From contig JBFHIJ010000002.1 of the NCBI GenBank assembly GCA_041596515.1, positions 62,001 through 126,000 on the forward strand: DNA of 64,000 bases, written 5' to 3'. The notes under the pieces are model-generated. The model did no database searches, was not told the origin of the DNA, and saw only the letters and a list, made by a program, of their open reading frames with translations. Positions 1 to 10,200 of the stretch are shown here, in pieces (positions within the stretch are counted from its first letter, which is position 1; the number at the start of each line of letters is the position of its first letter). The translations under genes were made by a program, and so were the position numbers. Source of the DNA: JBFHIJ01 sp041596515. Its GTDB lineage: Bacteria; Bacteroidota; Ignavibacteria; Kapaibacteriales; UBA2268.

Positions 1-2402
1 ACACGCTTAGCATTCAAATGAGTGCCGGAAATTTAGATAGAAGAGCAGACGTTGATAGATATAAAGGTGCTTACAGAGAGATGATTGATGGATTAAATAA
101 GACTTTGGATGCAGTTATTCAACCTTTAAATATCAGTGCAGAGTACGTAGACAGGATTTCAAAAGGAGATATTCCACAGAAAATACAAGAAGAGTATAAA
201 GGTGATTTTAATGAACTTAAAAACAACCTAAATACTATGATTGATACTCTAAATTTCTTTATTGAAGATATGACGCACATGTCTTCAGAGCATATCAACG
301 GGCAAATAGATGTTTTTATGCAAGAAGAAAAATTTATGGGTGTATTCCATACTATGGCTAAAGGTATGAATGATACAGTAAAAGATCATATTGCTGGTAT
401 TCTGCGTATCCTGGATGTTATTGGTGAATATGGTAAAGGGAATTTTGATATTGTACTAGAAGATATGAAAGGTCAGCGAATAGTTGCAACTCAGATGGTA
501 AACAAATTTAGAGAGAATCTTTTAGCAGTTCAAGAAGCACTTGATAGTTTAGTTCAAGCCGCTCAACTTGGAACTCTTGATACAAGAGCTGATATTACTA
601 AGTTTGATGGAGGATGGCAAAACATAGTAAAAGGTGCTAACTCTATGCTTGCAAATGCAGCAACACCTATAACTGAATTTGTCAACTTATTAGAAAGAGT
701 TGCAGTTTACGATTTAAGAGATATGCCAAAATCAGATTATAATGGAGACTGGAAAAGATTAAGTGAGTCTATAGTTCTGATTATCGATGCATTTAGAACA
801 ATTACAATGGGATTTAAGCAAATTAGTGAAGGTAATTTTACTATACTTCAAGTGCTTGAAGAAACACCTCAAAAATCAGCTTATGACGAATTGAGTCCTG
901 CATCTATGAAAATGATAAAAGTTATAATTAACTTAACCAATGAGGTTGTCAGAGTTGCTAAGGAATCTGCAGAAGGTAAATTTGGAGTTAGAGCTGATAT
1001 AACTATGTTCGACGGAGAATATCAAAATGTAGTTAAAGGTCTTAATGAAGTTATAGAATCATTTGTTTCACCTCTTAATTTATCAATGCAATATTTTGAG
1101 AATATTGCTTCCGGTAAAGAGTTAGAAAGAATTGACGTAACCCAATATAAAGGTGGATTTAAAGATTTGACAGGCAATATTAATCAAGTTGCTGATTTTA
1201 TGTCTGATATTACAGCTGATATTGCAATGACAGCCAATGCGGCAGTGGATGGTAGATTATCAACTAGAATTGATACTTTAAAATATCCCGGCACATGGAA
1301 AGATATTACTGAAGGTATTAATCAAATACTTGATTCTATCATTAAGCCAATCAATGAAGCAATGAATGTGTTGGTGGTGATGGCAAATGGTGATTTCACC
1401 AATACGATGAATGGTGATTACAAAGGTGATCATGCTAAATTAAAAGATAGTATCAATAGTTTGATTGATTCTTTAAATAATTTAGTGTATCAAATTAGTG
1501 ATGCTGCAAATAATGTAGCCCAAGCCTCGGTTTCTATTTCAGAAACTACTGAAACAATTTCGGCTGCATCTCACGAGCAAAGCAGTCAGGTTGATGAAGT
1601 TGCTGCAGCTATGGAGGAAATGGCTCGCACTATTACAGAAAACTCTTCTAATGCTGCTACTACCGCAGAATTTGCAAATAATAACGGTAAAATTGCAGAA
1701 GAAGGTGGCTCCGTAGTTGAAAATACAATTAACAAAATGCGTCAAATTGCTGAAGTAGTTAATCAGTCTGCAAAGAATATTGAAAGATTAGGAGAATCTT
1801 CTACTCAAATAGGTGAAATTATTTCTGTTATTGAAGAAATTGCTGACCAAACAAATCTACTTGCTCTTAATGCGGCTATTGAAGCTGCCAGAGCCGGTGA
1901 ACAGGGTAGAGGCTTCGCAGTTGTTGCTGATGAGGTAAGAAAGCTTGCAGAGCGCACTACAGAAGCTACTAAGCAAATATCAACAATGATAAAAGGGATA
2001 CAATCTGAAACTTCTGAAGCTGTACATGTGATGCACAAAGGTAATGAAGAAGTATCTGAAGGTATTAATCTTGCTGATAGTGCTGGTGTTGCACTTAAAG
2101 AAGTAGTTAACAGCACTCAGAATGTACTTCAGATGGTTAGTTCTATTGCCTCTTCTTCTGAAGAGCAAGCAGCTACAAGTGAAGAAATATCTAAAAATAT
2201 CAATACTATTTCTATAGCAACTAACGAATCTGCTCATAGTATAGAAAGAATTGCTCATTCTTCTGAAGATTTGACAGGATTGACTCGCAATCTTACAGAA
2301 TTAGTTTCTACATTTAAAATCAAAAAGATTGTAAATCATGAGAAACACATTTCTGGTAAAAGTCCCAAAATTTTGACTGAAAGGAACGATATCTGGGACT
2401 AA
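1..2402 (+). CDS. Methyl-accepting chemotaxis protein with many HAMP-like modules (5' partial)
   Basis: The reading frame is open to the left edge of the window, so the ATG at 18 is probably internal and the N-terminus is missing. From the first ATG there are 794 residues. The first ~480 residues are a chain of HAMP-like modules; a recurring unit has the form RAD-x3-F/Y-x-G-x-W/Y followed by a GxN motif and a Pro (seen near residues 8, 190, 320, 410), alternating with modules carrying NGDF/KGDF-type turns. The C-terminal ~280 residues form the cytoplasmic signalling domain: long methylation helices and the highly conserved hairpin tip around residues 605-645 (EIADQTNLLALNAAIEAARA, then GRGFAVVADEVRKLAERT). 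That tip binds CheA/CheW in this family. No membrane segment is seen in the visible part, so the protein may be cytoplasmic or its transmembrane part lies outside the window. Ligand unknown. A strong terminator follows. Confidence 0.95.
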   Translation, partial: TLSIQMSAGNLDRRADVDRYKGAYREMIDGLNKTLDAVIQPLNISAEYVDRISKGDIPQKIQEEYKGDFNELKNNLNTMIDTLNFFIEDMTHMSSEHINGQIDVFMQEEKFMGVFHTMAKGMNDTVKDHIAGILRILDVIGEYGKGNFDIVLEDMKGQRIVATQMVNKFRENLLAVQEALDSLVQAAQLGTLDTRADITKFDGGWQNIVKGANSMLANAATPITEFVNLLERVAVYDLRDMPKSDYNGDWKRLSESIVLIIDAFRTITMGFKQISEGNFTILQVLEETPQKSAYDELSPASMKMIKVIINLTNEVVRVAKESAEGKFGVRADITMFDGEYQNVVKGLNEVIESFVSPLNLSMQYFENIASGKELERIDVTQYKGGFKDLTGNINQVADFMSDITADIAMTANAAVDGRLSTRIDTLKYPGTWKDITEGINQILDSIIKPINEAMNVLVVMANGDFTNTMNGDYKGDHAKLKDSINSLIDSLNNLVYQISDAANNVAQASVSISETTETISAASHEQSSQVDEVAAAMEEMARTITENSSNAATTAEFANNNGKIAEEGGSVVENTINKMRQIAEVVNQSAKNIERLGESSTQIGEIISVIEEIADQTNLLALNAAIEAARAGEQGRGFAVVADEVRKLAERTTEATKQISTMIKGIQSETSEAVHVMHKGNEEVSEGINLADSAGVALKEVVNSTQNVLQMVSSIASSSEEQAATSEEISKNINTISIATNESAHSIERIAHSSEDLTGLTRNLTELVSTFKIKKIVNHEKHISGKSPKILTERNDIWD

Positions 2403-2429
2403 TCTGAAGCAGAATAACTCATAATTACT

Positions 2430-2459
2430 AAAAAGGGGCTGATGTTTCAGCCCCTTTTT
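2430..2459. terminator. Bidirectional Rho-independent terminator
   Basis: A perfect 12-bp stem (AAAAGGGGCTGA / TCAGCCCCTTTT) with a TGTT loop is flanked by A and T runs, so it gives a hairpin plus U-tract on both strands. It lies between the convergent chemoreceptor gene and the hydrogenase operon and can end both. Confidence 0.9.
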
Positions 2460-2486
2460 GTATATAAAATGCAGTAACAAGAAAGG

Positions 2487-2984
2487 TTATTTATCTTCTG
2501 CTTTTAGCTTATGAAGAATTTCGTTTACTTGAGGTGCTGTTACCTGACTATAAACTTTGCCATTAACAGTAACAACAGGTGCTAATGCACACACACCTAT
2601 ACATCTTGTTCCTTCAATTGAAAACATACCATCGCTGGTAGTTTCTCCAATTTCAATACCAAGTTCATTCATAAAAGCATCTAACACTAGATTTGCTCCT
2701 TTTACGAAGCATGCTGTACCCAAGCAAATAGATATTTGATATTTACCTGATGGTTTTAATCTAAAGAAATGGTAGAATGTAGCTACGCCACTTACAGTTG
2801 CTGCAGGAACCTGCAATAAATGAGCAACTTCTTCCATGTGTACTTTTTGGAGGTAGCCATATCTACCTTGTACTTTATGTAAAACAGAAATCAAATAACT
2901 TTCAGGATGCTCTAACTGTTTTACTTCTTCAATATATTCTACGATATCCTTATCTAAAGTGATAGGCATTTTGCTGATTTCCAT
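2487..2984 (-). CDS. hydC: [FeFe]-hydrogenase gamma subunit, NuoE-like [2Fe-2S] thioredoxin-fold protein
   Basis: 165 aa, normal for the HydC/HndA/NuoE family. The N-terminal helical part is followed by a thioredoxin-like ferredoxin domain with the four cluster cysteines visible as CLGTAC and CIGVC. In trimeric NAD-linked [FeFe] hydrogenases this subunit carries a [2Fe-2S] cluster beside the flavin subunit and takes part in electron transfer between NADH, ferredoxin and the H-cluster subunit. The start codon overlaps the stop of hydA by one base (TAATG), with a G-rich Shine-Dalgarno just before, indicating translational coupling. It is the last gene of the operon, directly before the shared terminator. 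It could be mistaken for complex I NuoE, but the neighbours decide for hydrogenase. Confidence 0.9.
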   Translation of the reverse strand: MEISKMPITLDKDIVEYIEEVKQLEHPESYLISVLHKVQGRYGYLQKVHMEEVAHLLQVPAATVSGVATFYHFFRLKPSGKYQISICLGTACFVKGANLVLDAFMNELGIEIGETTSDGMFSIEGTRCIGVCALAPVVTVNGKVYSQVTAPQVNEILHKLKAEDK

Positions 2985-4753
2985 TATTTGATCCCCCTTG
3001 GAGTTCTTTCATGATAATGAGTATGTAACAACTTGTGAGCTTTTTCGCCACCAATTTCACCCAGGTAATCTTTGTAAAGGTCAATGATGTAAGGGTTTTC
3101 ATGCGATTTGCGAATTTCCTTGTTCTTATCTATATTGTATAAAGCTTCCTGACGTTTCCTAATCATTGTAGGATCCATAGGATATACATATTTGCCTGCA
3201 TCAGTCAAAGGTTGACCACCACCAGCAACACAACCTCCTGGGCAAGCCATGATTTCAAGAATATGATATTCTTTTTCGCCGCGTTTTACTTTTTCTAAGA
3301 TAGTCTTAGCATTGTTCAACCCATTAGCAACAGCAACGTTAATAGTAATTCCATTAATGTCTAGAGAAGCTTCTCTTAACCCTTCTACTGCTCTTACTTC
3401 TTTATATTCTATATCGTCACTTGACTCGCCTGTAATAGTTTCATAAGCAGTACGCAAAGCAGCTTCCATTACACCACCTGTAGAACCAAAGATGTCGCCT
3501 GCTCCAGTAGAGTAACCCATTGGATTATCGAAGTCTGATTCCGGTAGTTTAACAAAATCAATACCATAAGCTTTAATCATCCAAATCAACTCTCTTGTAG
3601 TAAGAACTGCATCAGTCAAAGGTATCCCTGATTCAGTTACGTGTTCTGGTCTAACTGCTTCAAACTTCTTAGCTGTACAAGGCATAATTGATACCACATA
3701 AATATCTTCAGGATTTAAGCCCATTTTTTCAGCATAATAGGTCTTAGTCAATGAAGACAACATTTGCATAGGAGAGCGGCAGGTAGACGTGTTAGGAATA
3801 AATTCAGGATAGAAATGTTCCAAGAATTTAACCCAACCCGGTGAGCAAGAAGTAATAAGTGGCAGTGCTCCACCGTTATTAAATCTATTTAAGAATTCTG
3901 TTGCTTCTTCCATTATGGTAAGATCAGCTGCAAAGTTTGTATCAAATATAGCATCAAAACCTAAACGTCTCAAAGCTGTTACAGTTTGACCTGTAGCGGC
4001 TATACCTTGTTCCATACCAAAACCTTCACCTATAGCAGCACGAATTGCAGGAGCTGTCTGCACTACAACATGTTTTGTTTTGTCATTTAACGCTTCCCAT
4101 ACTCGGTCGGTATCATCTTTTGCTAAAAATGCACCGGTTGGGCAAACATTAATACATTGTCCACAGTTGATACAAACTGAATCAATCATATCATTTCCAA
4201 ATGCAGGGGCTACAACAGTATCAACGCCACGATAGAGCTGACTTAAGTTATTTACACCTTGCACCTCAGAGCAAACTCTGATACATCTGCGACAAAGCAC
4301 ACATTTTTCAGGATTTCTGAGCACTGATGGAGATGATTTATCTGTTTCATATCTCTTTCTACTACCTTCAAATAATCTGTCTCTCACACCTAACTTATAT
4401 GCTAAGTTTTGAAGTTCGCAGTTACCGTCTCTTTCGCAAGTTAAACAAGAGCTCGGGTGATTATTAAGCATAAGCTCAACTAAGTCTCTACGTGTTTGGT
4501 GTAACTCAGGAGTATTAGTTTTTATAACCATTCCCTCTGATAGTTTCGTAGCACAAGAAGGAATATAGTTTGGTCTGCCTTCTACTTCTACGACACAAAT
4601 TCTACAAGCACCCTCTGTAGAGATATGAGGGTGGTAACAAAGTCTAGGAACGTGATGACCAATTTGATCAGCAGCTTCCATTATAGTAGTACCCTCGTTA
4701 ACTGAAACGGGGATATTATCTATTATAGCATTTACTTTTTTCATTTCTAACAT
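2984..4753 (-). CDS. hydA: [FeFe] hydrogenase catalytic subunit (HydA/HndD type)
   Basis: 589 aa, multi-domain M3-type architecture. N-terminal plant-type [2Fe-2S] ferredoxin domain (CYHPHISTEGACRICVVE, then a Cys in SCAT), then the His-ligated [4Fe-4S] motif (HPSSCLTCERDGNC), then a two-cluster ferredoxin segment (CVLCRRCIRVC and CINCGQCINVC). The H-cluster domain shows L1 as TSCSPGW (about residues 301-307), L2 as MPCTAKKFE (about 352) and L3 as EIMACPGGCVAGGGQP (about 498), ending in the small-subunit-like HTHY tail. It makes or oxidises H2 in the cytoplasm; with HydB and HydC the family couples H2 to NADH and ferredoxin, often by electron bifurcation. The L1 motif has Ser where the usual TSCCPxW has a second Cys (see findings). 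Start has AAGGAG 11 nt upstream; the gene begins 33 nt after hydB. Confidence 0.95.
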   Translation of the reverse strand: MLEMKKVNAIIDNIPVSVNEGTTIMEAADQIGHHVPRLCYHPHISTEGACRICVVEVEGRPNYIPSCATKLSEGMVIKTNTPELHQTRRDLVELMLNNHPSSCLTCERDGNCELQNLAYKLGVRDRLFEGSRKRYETDKSSPSVLRNPEKCVLCRRCIRVCSEVQGVNNLSQLYRGVDTVVAPAFGNDMIDSVCINCGQCINVCPTGAFLAKDDTDRVWEALNDKTKHVVVQTAPAIRAAIGEGFGMEQGIAATGQTVTALRRLGFDAIFDTNFAADLTIMEEATEFLNRFNNGGALPLITSCSPGWVKFLEHFYPEFIPNTSTCRSPMQMLSSLTKTYYAEKMGLNPEDIYVVSIMPCTAKKFEAVRPEHVTESGIPLTDAVLTTRELIWMIKAYGIDFVKLPESDFDNPMGYSTGAGDIFGSTGGVMEAALRTAYETITGESSDDIEYKEVRAVEGLREASLDINGITINVAVANGLNNAKTILEKVKRGEKEYHILEIMACPGGCVAGGGQPLTDAGKYVYPMDPTMIRKRQEALYNIDKNKEIRKSHENPYIIDLYKDYLGEIGGEKAHKLLHTHYHERTPRGIK

Positions 4754-4786
4754 CTTAAATATTTCTCCTTTACAGCTTGAAAATTG

Positions 4787-6973
4787 TTAGATTTTTTCAA
4801 TAGCATCAAATTTACAAGAATTGAAACATTCACCACACTTGATACAATCTTCCTGGATGATTGTGTGAGGCATTTTCTTAGCACCAGAGATACAAGAAAC
4901 AGGACAACGACGAGCACAAAGAGTACAACCTGTACATTTATCAACGATAATATTATAGCTGATTAGTTTTTGACAAGTTTGAGTAGGGCATCGTTTGTCC
5001 ACGATATGAGCTTCAAATTCTTCACGGAAGTTTTTGATGGCACTTAGCACCGGATTTGGTGCTGACTGACCTAAACCGCAAAGAGAAGTTTTCTTAATCA
5101 TGTTTCCGAGTCTGTGAAGTTTATCTAAATCTTCAAGTTCGCCATGTCCGTCTGTGATTCTTTGAAGAATTTCTAACATTCTCAAAGTACCTTCACGGCA
5201 TGGTAGACATTTACCACAAGATTCATCTTTTGTAAATTCAAGGAAAAACTTAGATGTAGAAACTATACAGTCAGTTTCATCTAAAATAATCATACCACCT
5301 GAGCCCATCATCGAACCAATTTGTTTTAATGATTCATAGTCAACAGGAGTGTCAATTTTGTCAAATGGAATACATCCACCTGATGGACCACCGGTTTGTA
5401 TCGCTTTTAACTGATGACCGTTTGGAACGCCACCGCCAATGTCAAAAATTACTTCGCGAAGTGTAGTACCCATAGGTACTTCGACTAAACCAGTATTATT
5501 TACTTTACCTGCAAGTGCAAATACTTTAGTACCTTTACTTCCTTCTGTACCAATGCGTTTGAACCAATCTGCACCGCGTAGTAATAACGCTGGAATGTTA
5601 GCCCAAGTCTCTACATTGTTAATAGAAGTAGGATGCCCCCACAAGCCTTTTTCAGAAGGATAAGGAGGTCTCATCACAGGCTGACCGCGTTTACCTTCAA
5701 TAGATTGAATAAGTGCAGTTTCTTCGCCGCAAACAAATGCTCCAGCACCTAATCGAATTTCAAGATCGAAGTCAAAACCTGAGCCTAAAATATTTTTACC
5801 TAATAAATTATTAGCTCTTGCCATTTGAATAGCATTTTCAATTCTTTCAATCGCTAATGGATACTCTGCACGAATATATAGATATCCTTTGCATGAACCC
5901 ATAGCATAAGCACCAATAGTCATACCCTCGATGATACTAAATGGATCACCTTCCAAAGCACTTCTGTCCATAAAAGCGCCGGGATCACCTTCGTCTGCGT
6001 TACAGATAACGTATTTTATAGGGTCTGTTGGGTTTAAGATTCGAGTATTGTTCCATTTTATACCTGTAGGGAAGCCACCGCCACCTCTACCGCGAAGTCC
6101 TGAATCAATAACTTCTTTTACTACTCCCTCTGGGTCGCCTTGTTGTAAAACTTTAGCCAAAGCCTCGAATCCCTGAGCGTGTATATAATCATCTAATGAT
6201 TCAGGGTCGATAATACCGCAATTTCTTAAAGTAATTCTAGTTTGTTTATTGAAGAAAGAAACATCACCATAAAACTTGAAGTACTCTTCTACCATTTTGT
6301 CCGTATGAACGATATGTTTTGTAGCTAATTCTTTCTTAACAAATTGTGTTTCAATGATATCTTCTAATTCTTCTTCATTTAAGAATCTATAGATAACATT
6401 CTCAGGATATACCATCATAACGCCATGTTCATCATGGTCTTCATGCTGGCACATACCTATACAACCACCGGAAATCACTCTGACTTCTTTATCTGAAATA
6501 TTTTTTTCTTTTAAAAGCTTTTGGAACGTGGCATTCCAGCTTTCATAAAATTTATTACGGCAGTGTGATGAGCCGCAAAGAGTAACCACATGTTCGTATA
6601 GTTGGTCTGTTTTTTTATCCAACATTAACTTGGCAACAGGAGTTTTACCTAAAATGTGCTCTTGAAAAATATCAGCTACTTTTTCTACAGTCACGTGAGC
6701 ATATTTTACGCCAATATGATTTTGCATAAATACGCCAACGATAGGCTCTTCAGAGCATCTACCTGTACAGCCTGTTTGCTTGATAATAATATCTTTGCGG
6801 CCTGTAGTTTTGATTAATTTTTCAAATTCAGCTCTAACTAGCTGCGCTCCTGCGGCATTTTCACATGTTGCAGAACCTACTTGAATTACAATCTGACCAT
6901 GAGAGTCTACATCTGTAGATGCATGGTCAAGACTATTCTTTAGATTCTCGTATGCTTGAAGTATGTTTCCCAT
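4787..6973 (-). CDS. hydB: [FeFe]-hydrogenase flavin subunit HydB, with HndB-like N-terminal domain fused
   Basis: 728 aa from the ATG at 6973, which follows a GGAAG sequence; an upstream in-frame extension of 41 residues is hydrophobic, unrelated to the family, and unlikely. Domain order: a first thioredoxin-like [2Fe-2S] domain (residues ~10-105, Cys in GSATCENAAGA and GCTGRC, three cysteines), a second thioredoxin-like domain (~115-200, CGSSHC and GGCIGMC, four cysteines), then the NuoF core with the FMN/NADH loop GRGGGGFPTG (~292), the CNADEGDPGAF segment, an SLBB region, the [4Fe-4S] motif ESCGKCLPC (~585), and a C-terminal two-[4Fe-4S] ferredoxin (CTGCTLCARRC and CIKCGECFNSC). It is the NAD(H)-reacting, probably bifurcating, subunit. 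First gene of the operon hydB-hydA-hydC. Confidence 0.93.
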   Translation of the reverse strand: MGNILQAYENLKNSLDHASTDVDSHGQIVIQVGSATCENAAGAQLVRAEFEKLIKTTGRKDIIIKQTGCTGRCSEEPIVGVFMQNHIGVKYAHVTVEKVADIFQEHILGKTPVAKLMLDKKTDQLYEHVVTLCGSSHCRNKFYESWNATFQKLLKEKNISDKEVRVISGGCIGMCQHEDHDEHGVMMVYPENVIYRFLNEEELEDIIETQFVKKELATKHIVHTDKMVEEYFKFYGDVSFFNKQTRITLRNCGIIDPESLDDYIHAQGFEALAKVLQQGDPEGVVKEVIDSGLRGRGGGGFPTGIKWNNTRILNPTDPIKYVICNADEGDPGAFMDRSALEGDPFSIIEGMTIGAYAMGSCKGYLYIRAEYPLAIERIENAIQMARANNLLGKNILGSGFDFDLEIRLGAGAFVCGEETALIQSIEGKRGQPVMRPPYPSEKGLWGHPTSINNVETWANIPALLLRGADWFKRIGTEGSKGTKVFALAGKVNNTGLVEVPMGTTLREVIFDIGGGVPNGHQLKAIQTGGPSGGCIPFDKIDTPVDYESLKQIGSMMGSGGMIILDETDCIVSTSKFFLEFTKDESCGKCLPCREGTLRMLEILQRITDGHGELEDLDKLHRLGNMIKKTSLCGLGQSAPNPVLSAIKNFREEFEAHIVDKRCPTQTCQKLISYNIIVDKCTGCTLCARRCPVSCISGAKKMPHTIIQEDCIKCGECFNSCKFDAIEKI

Positions 6974-7044
6974 ATTAACTTCCCGAAATCCAGAATAAAT
7001 GTGTATGTCTATAAAATATAATTTGATGTGTGTGTGTTTAAAGG

Positions 7045-7052
7045 CAAATCTA
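7045..7052 (-). promoter_or_regulatory. Candidate -7 box for the hydrogenase operon
   Basis: On the minus strand this reads TAGATTTG, matching the Bacteroidota -7 consensus TAnnTTTG, about 70 nt before hydB. A TTTG lies only 13 nt upstream, shorter than the usual spacing, so the promoter is tentative. It would give a leader of about 65 nt. Confidence 0.35.
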
Positions 7053-7068
7053 AACCAAATAGATACAA

Positions 7069-7098
7069 AATTGCTATTAATTTTGCTTAATAGCAATT
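7069..7098. promoter_or_regulatory. Perfect 12-bp inverted repeat upstream of hydB
   Basis: AATTGCTATTAA and TTAATAGCAATT flank a 6-base centre. The repeat lies just upstream of the candidate -7 box and overlaps the place of the -33 region, so an operator for a dimeric regulator is likely. It could also fold in RNA, but no T-run follows it as a terminator would require. Confidence 0.5.
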
Positions 7099-7113
7099 AA
7101 AACTAAAAGTCAA

Positions 7114-7152
7114 ATACCTCTATCTCTCTGAATAATAGAGAGGTAGAGGTAT
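7114..7152 (-). terminator. Hairpin after the AddB-like gene, probable terminator
   Basis: A 16-bp stem with one G-U pair and a 7-nt loop, about 115 nt past the stop of the upstream nuclease gene. On the minus strand it is followed by a broken T-rich tract (ATTTGACTTTTAGTTTT). It may end the nuclease transcript before the hydrogenase promoter. Confidence 0.6.
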
Positions 7153-7266
7153 GCAACACAAAATATACAGAAATAAATATGACAAATAATAATTAATTAG
7201 CTTTTACAAACAATCACAAAGAAAATGTAGTTTAGTTGCAACTAATATGAATGATATTCATATTAT

Positions 7267-10200
7267 CTATAGCTTAAATTCAAATTTCTTAATTCTGCAT
7301 ATTTGTTTGAAACTACATTTAGAGCAATAACTGATTTTGATAATCGGTTCAATATTAAATATTCCTTTTCTTATTTTATTCGCTATATCAATTGCTACAT
7401 TTTTATAATGTTCTATTCGATCTATCAACTCTTGGTGTGTTAGCGACTCGTTAAATTTCCCTTTCGGTTTATTACTATAATATTCAATATAATCTTCTTT
7501 TGAATAGAGTGCAATCTTATTCCATTTTTTATCTGGATTTAGGGAGTAATAAATGCCATATAAATGATGGAATTCTTCATTTAGAAGATTAGATAATATG
7601 ATAGAAACAGCATAAGAATAAAGAGGCATCTGAAATTTTGTATATTCGCCTGGTTTATCTTTTTTCTGTCCATCAGCATTAGACTTATAGTCAGCAACAG
7701 CGAAGTATTTTAAATCAGGAGATAGTTCTATGCGGTCTATTTTACCTTTGATTTTAACATCTTGATTGAGTTTTATTTCAGGCTCGTTTGTATTCCCAAA
7801 AGAATACTCAAAATATACAGGATAGAGTCTTGAGTTGTTTTTGGCAAATTCAACTTCGTTTGCTAACCAAAGAGATAATATACCTTTGAAACTGTTATTT
7901 CCAAAGACTCTGTCGTTTTCAACTTTAAACAATGGATGTTCGAAAGTATATTTTTTTATTTCTTCTTCAGCAATGCTAACCAGTAATATCAAATAGAAAT
8001 CAATCTTACTATCATCAAGCCGAATACCATTAAGTGTATTTCCGTTTTTAAGACTTGCAATTGCTACCCAATGGTTTTCATCTTTTGCAAGCTCAGAGTA
8101 AAAAGTGTACAATATTTTATGCAGTAAAGAACCTTTTTCCAAAGGAGATAACATTAATTCATCAGTTTCAATTTCTTCGATATTATATATTGTTTTGAGC
8201 ATATATCTAAATGGACATTCAGTATACCTTTCAAAACTTGTAGGAGAAAATGGCTTCTCAAACTTCTTAATATGAGTCACTTCATCAAATAAATCTAATT
8301 CAACTCCTCTGCTATTTATAATAGGATTAGCATGGAGATGTCCAAATATTGGGTTATGCTGTTCAAAGTTAAAATTATTTTTAAGCATTATAGATTCTTC
8401 GTCTTCGATATAGAGTGTTGTTAATAATTCTTCAATAAAATGAGATCTTGCAAACTCACTGTTTTCATCTTTCTTTGAATAGCTAATTACTACTTTTCTT
8501 CCTTTGCTAATACTATCTGAAAGGTTGCCCGTAAGCAAAGCATATAGAAGATTTCTTTCTTGTTGGATATGATGTAAGTTTGATTCAGGCAAATCTTTAC
8601 CGAGTAAATTATTGGTTTTAAATGGTAATGGAAAGTTTCCTTCCATAGCTCCGCATAAAATAACATATTTATATGGTAACCCCCTTGTCTGCTCTATAGA
8701 AGTCAATGTTACGCCAAATTGTTCCTTTTCTCTAATCTGATATTTAGTTCCGGATACTAAGACTTTGAGCTTATCTATATGTGTTTTTGCATCATATTTT
8801 TCAAATTTATTGAGATGTAGAAATGATAATTCGTTCAGTAGCGTATGAAAGGAAGTCAAAGCTCTGCCGTCTTTTTCGATGCTGTCCTGTATTGATTCTT
8901 TAATATATTTAGACTCATAAGTTGAAGTTTGGAGACGTAAATTATCTGACACAATTCTTTCTTCATATTTTACTTTCTTAAGTACATCAAGTATTAACTC
9001 TATAAACTCAGAAGTCGTTAAATTGTTAGATATAGTAGGGAAGAGTAGCTCAATTTTCGATAGTTCATTGCTTGCAATTTCTAGTTCATACTTTTCCTTT
9101 TCAAAAGTCTGCTTCTCCAAATCATCTTCAAAGAAACTATTATTCTTAAGTTTTGCAATCAGATAGTTTTTATAGCTCTCAAATCTTCTTTTCCATGCAG
9201 GTAAGCCACCTCTGTTGTGCCCGCCTACAATTCTAAGTTTATAGGCATATTTTCTAATTATCAGAAAATCAATATCTAAATGTTGCAAGTAATAAGAAGA
9301 AAATACTTTTTCAAGGTTGCTAAGTTTATAGCCAAAGATCACAGTATCAAGTATATTTAAAACAGTTGATACTATTGAAGAGTTTTGCAATTCAAATCTA
9401 TCAGAAATATTAAGTGGAATCTGATATCTCAAAAACTCATCTCTAAACGGTTTTGCATAAGTGCCAGCTTCTCTGGCAACAACAGCAATTTCATTAGGTA
9501 AAATATTATGACCACGAATTAGATAACTTACAAATTTAGAAATATCACTAATCTCAGATGCAGAGCTCTCGCTACAATTTAAATATATAGGTAGATTCTC
9601 AATGTTACTGTCTTTGTTCTTTGCTTTTTTTATAAAGAGAGAGGACTTAAGTATTTTGTTTAACTTATCTTCTTCATAAAGTTGAGGAGTCATATATCGA
9701 ATGAACCCATATGAGATAAATCTTACAGAGACATCCGGTAAATTATATTTTGAATCAGTTTGAATATTCTCTAAATATATTGCAACTTGGATGCTATTGG
9801 AGTGAGTAAACAAACTGATTAGCCGCTGTTCCGGCAGAGCAAAATCAGAAAATCCATAAAATATAACTTCGTTAATTCCCTGAAGTACAGAGTCAATAAG
9901 ATTATCATGCTTAATAGGTATATCTATAGTGTCATAAATATCTATACTTTCAGATTGTTTACCTTCTATGGATTTTATTATATATTTTAGAACATCAACT
10001 TGGTCAAGGAGATTATCTCCAAGTAGCTCATGATATGTGGAGAATATTTCCTGAATTTCCTGATATTTCTTCCGATTAGTGATTTCATTCGAGGAAGTTT
10101 CAGGAGCCACCACATCTTTCAACATTTTTTCAGGCGTAATCCCTTTCTTTTTTAATCCCATGATTAAGCTATCAATCTTTTTTGACAATGACAACTTAAC

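Noticed and set aside
1805..2116. Minus-strand open frame inside the chemoreceptor gene
   Set aside because: It is antisense to the most conserved part of the signalling domain; composition follows from the sense strand.
4747..4944. Minus-strand frame overlapping the end of hydB
   Set aside because: Shadow of the ferredoxin coding region in another frame; hydB and hydA account for the DNA.
5931..6176. Plus-strand frame inside hydB
   Set aside because: Antisense to the conserved NuoF core; no ribosome-binding site and low-complexity Pro/Ser composition.
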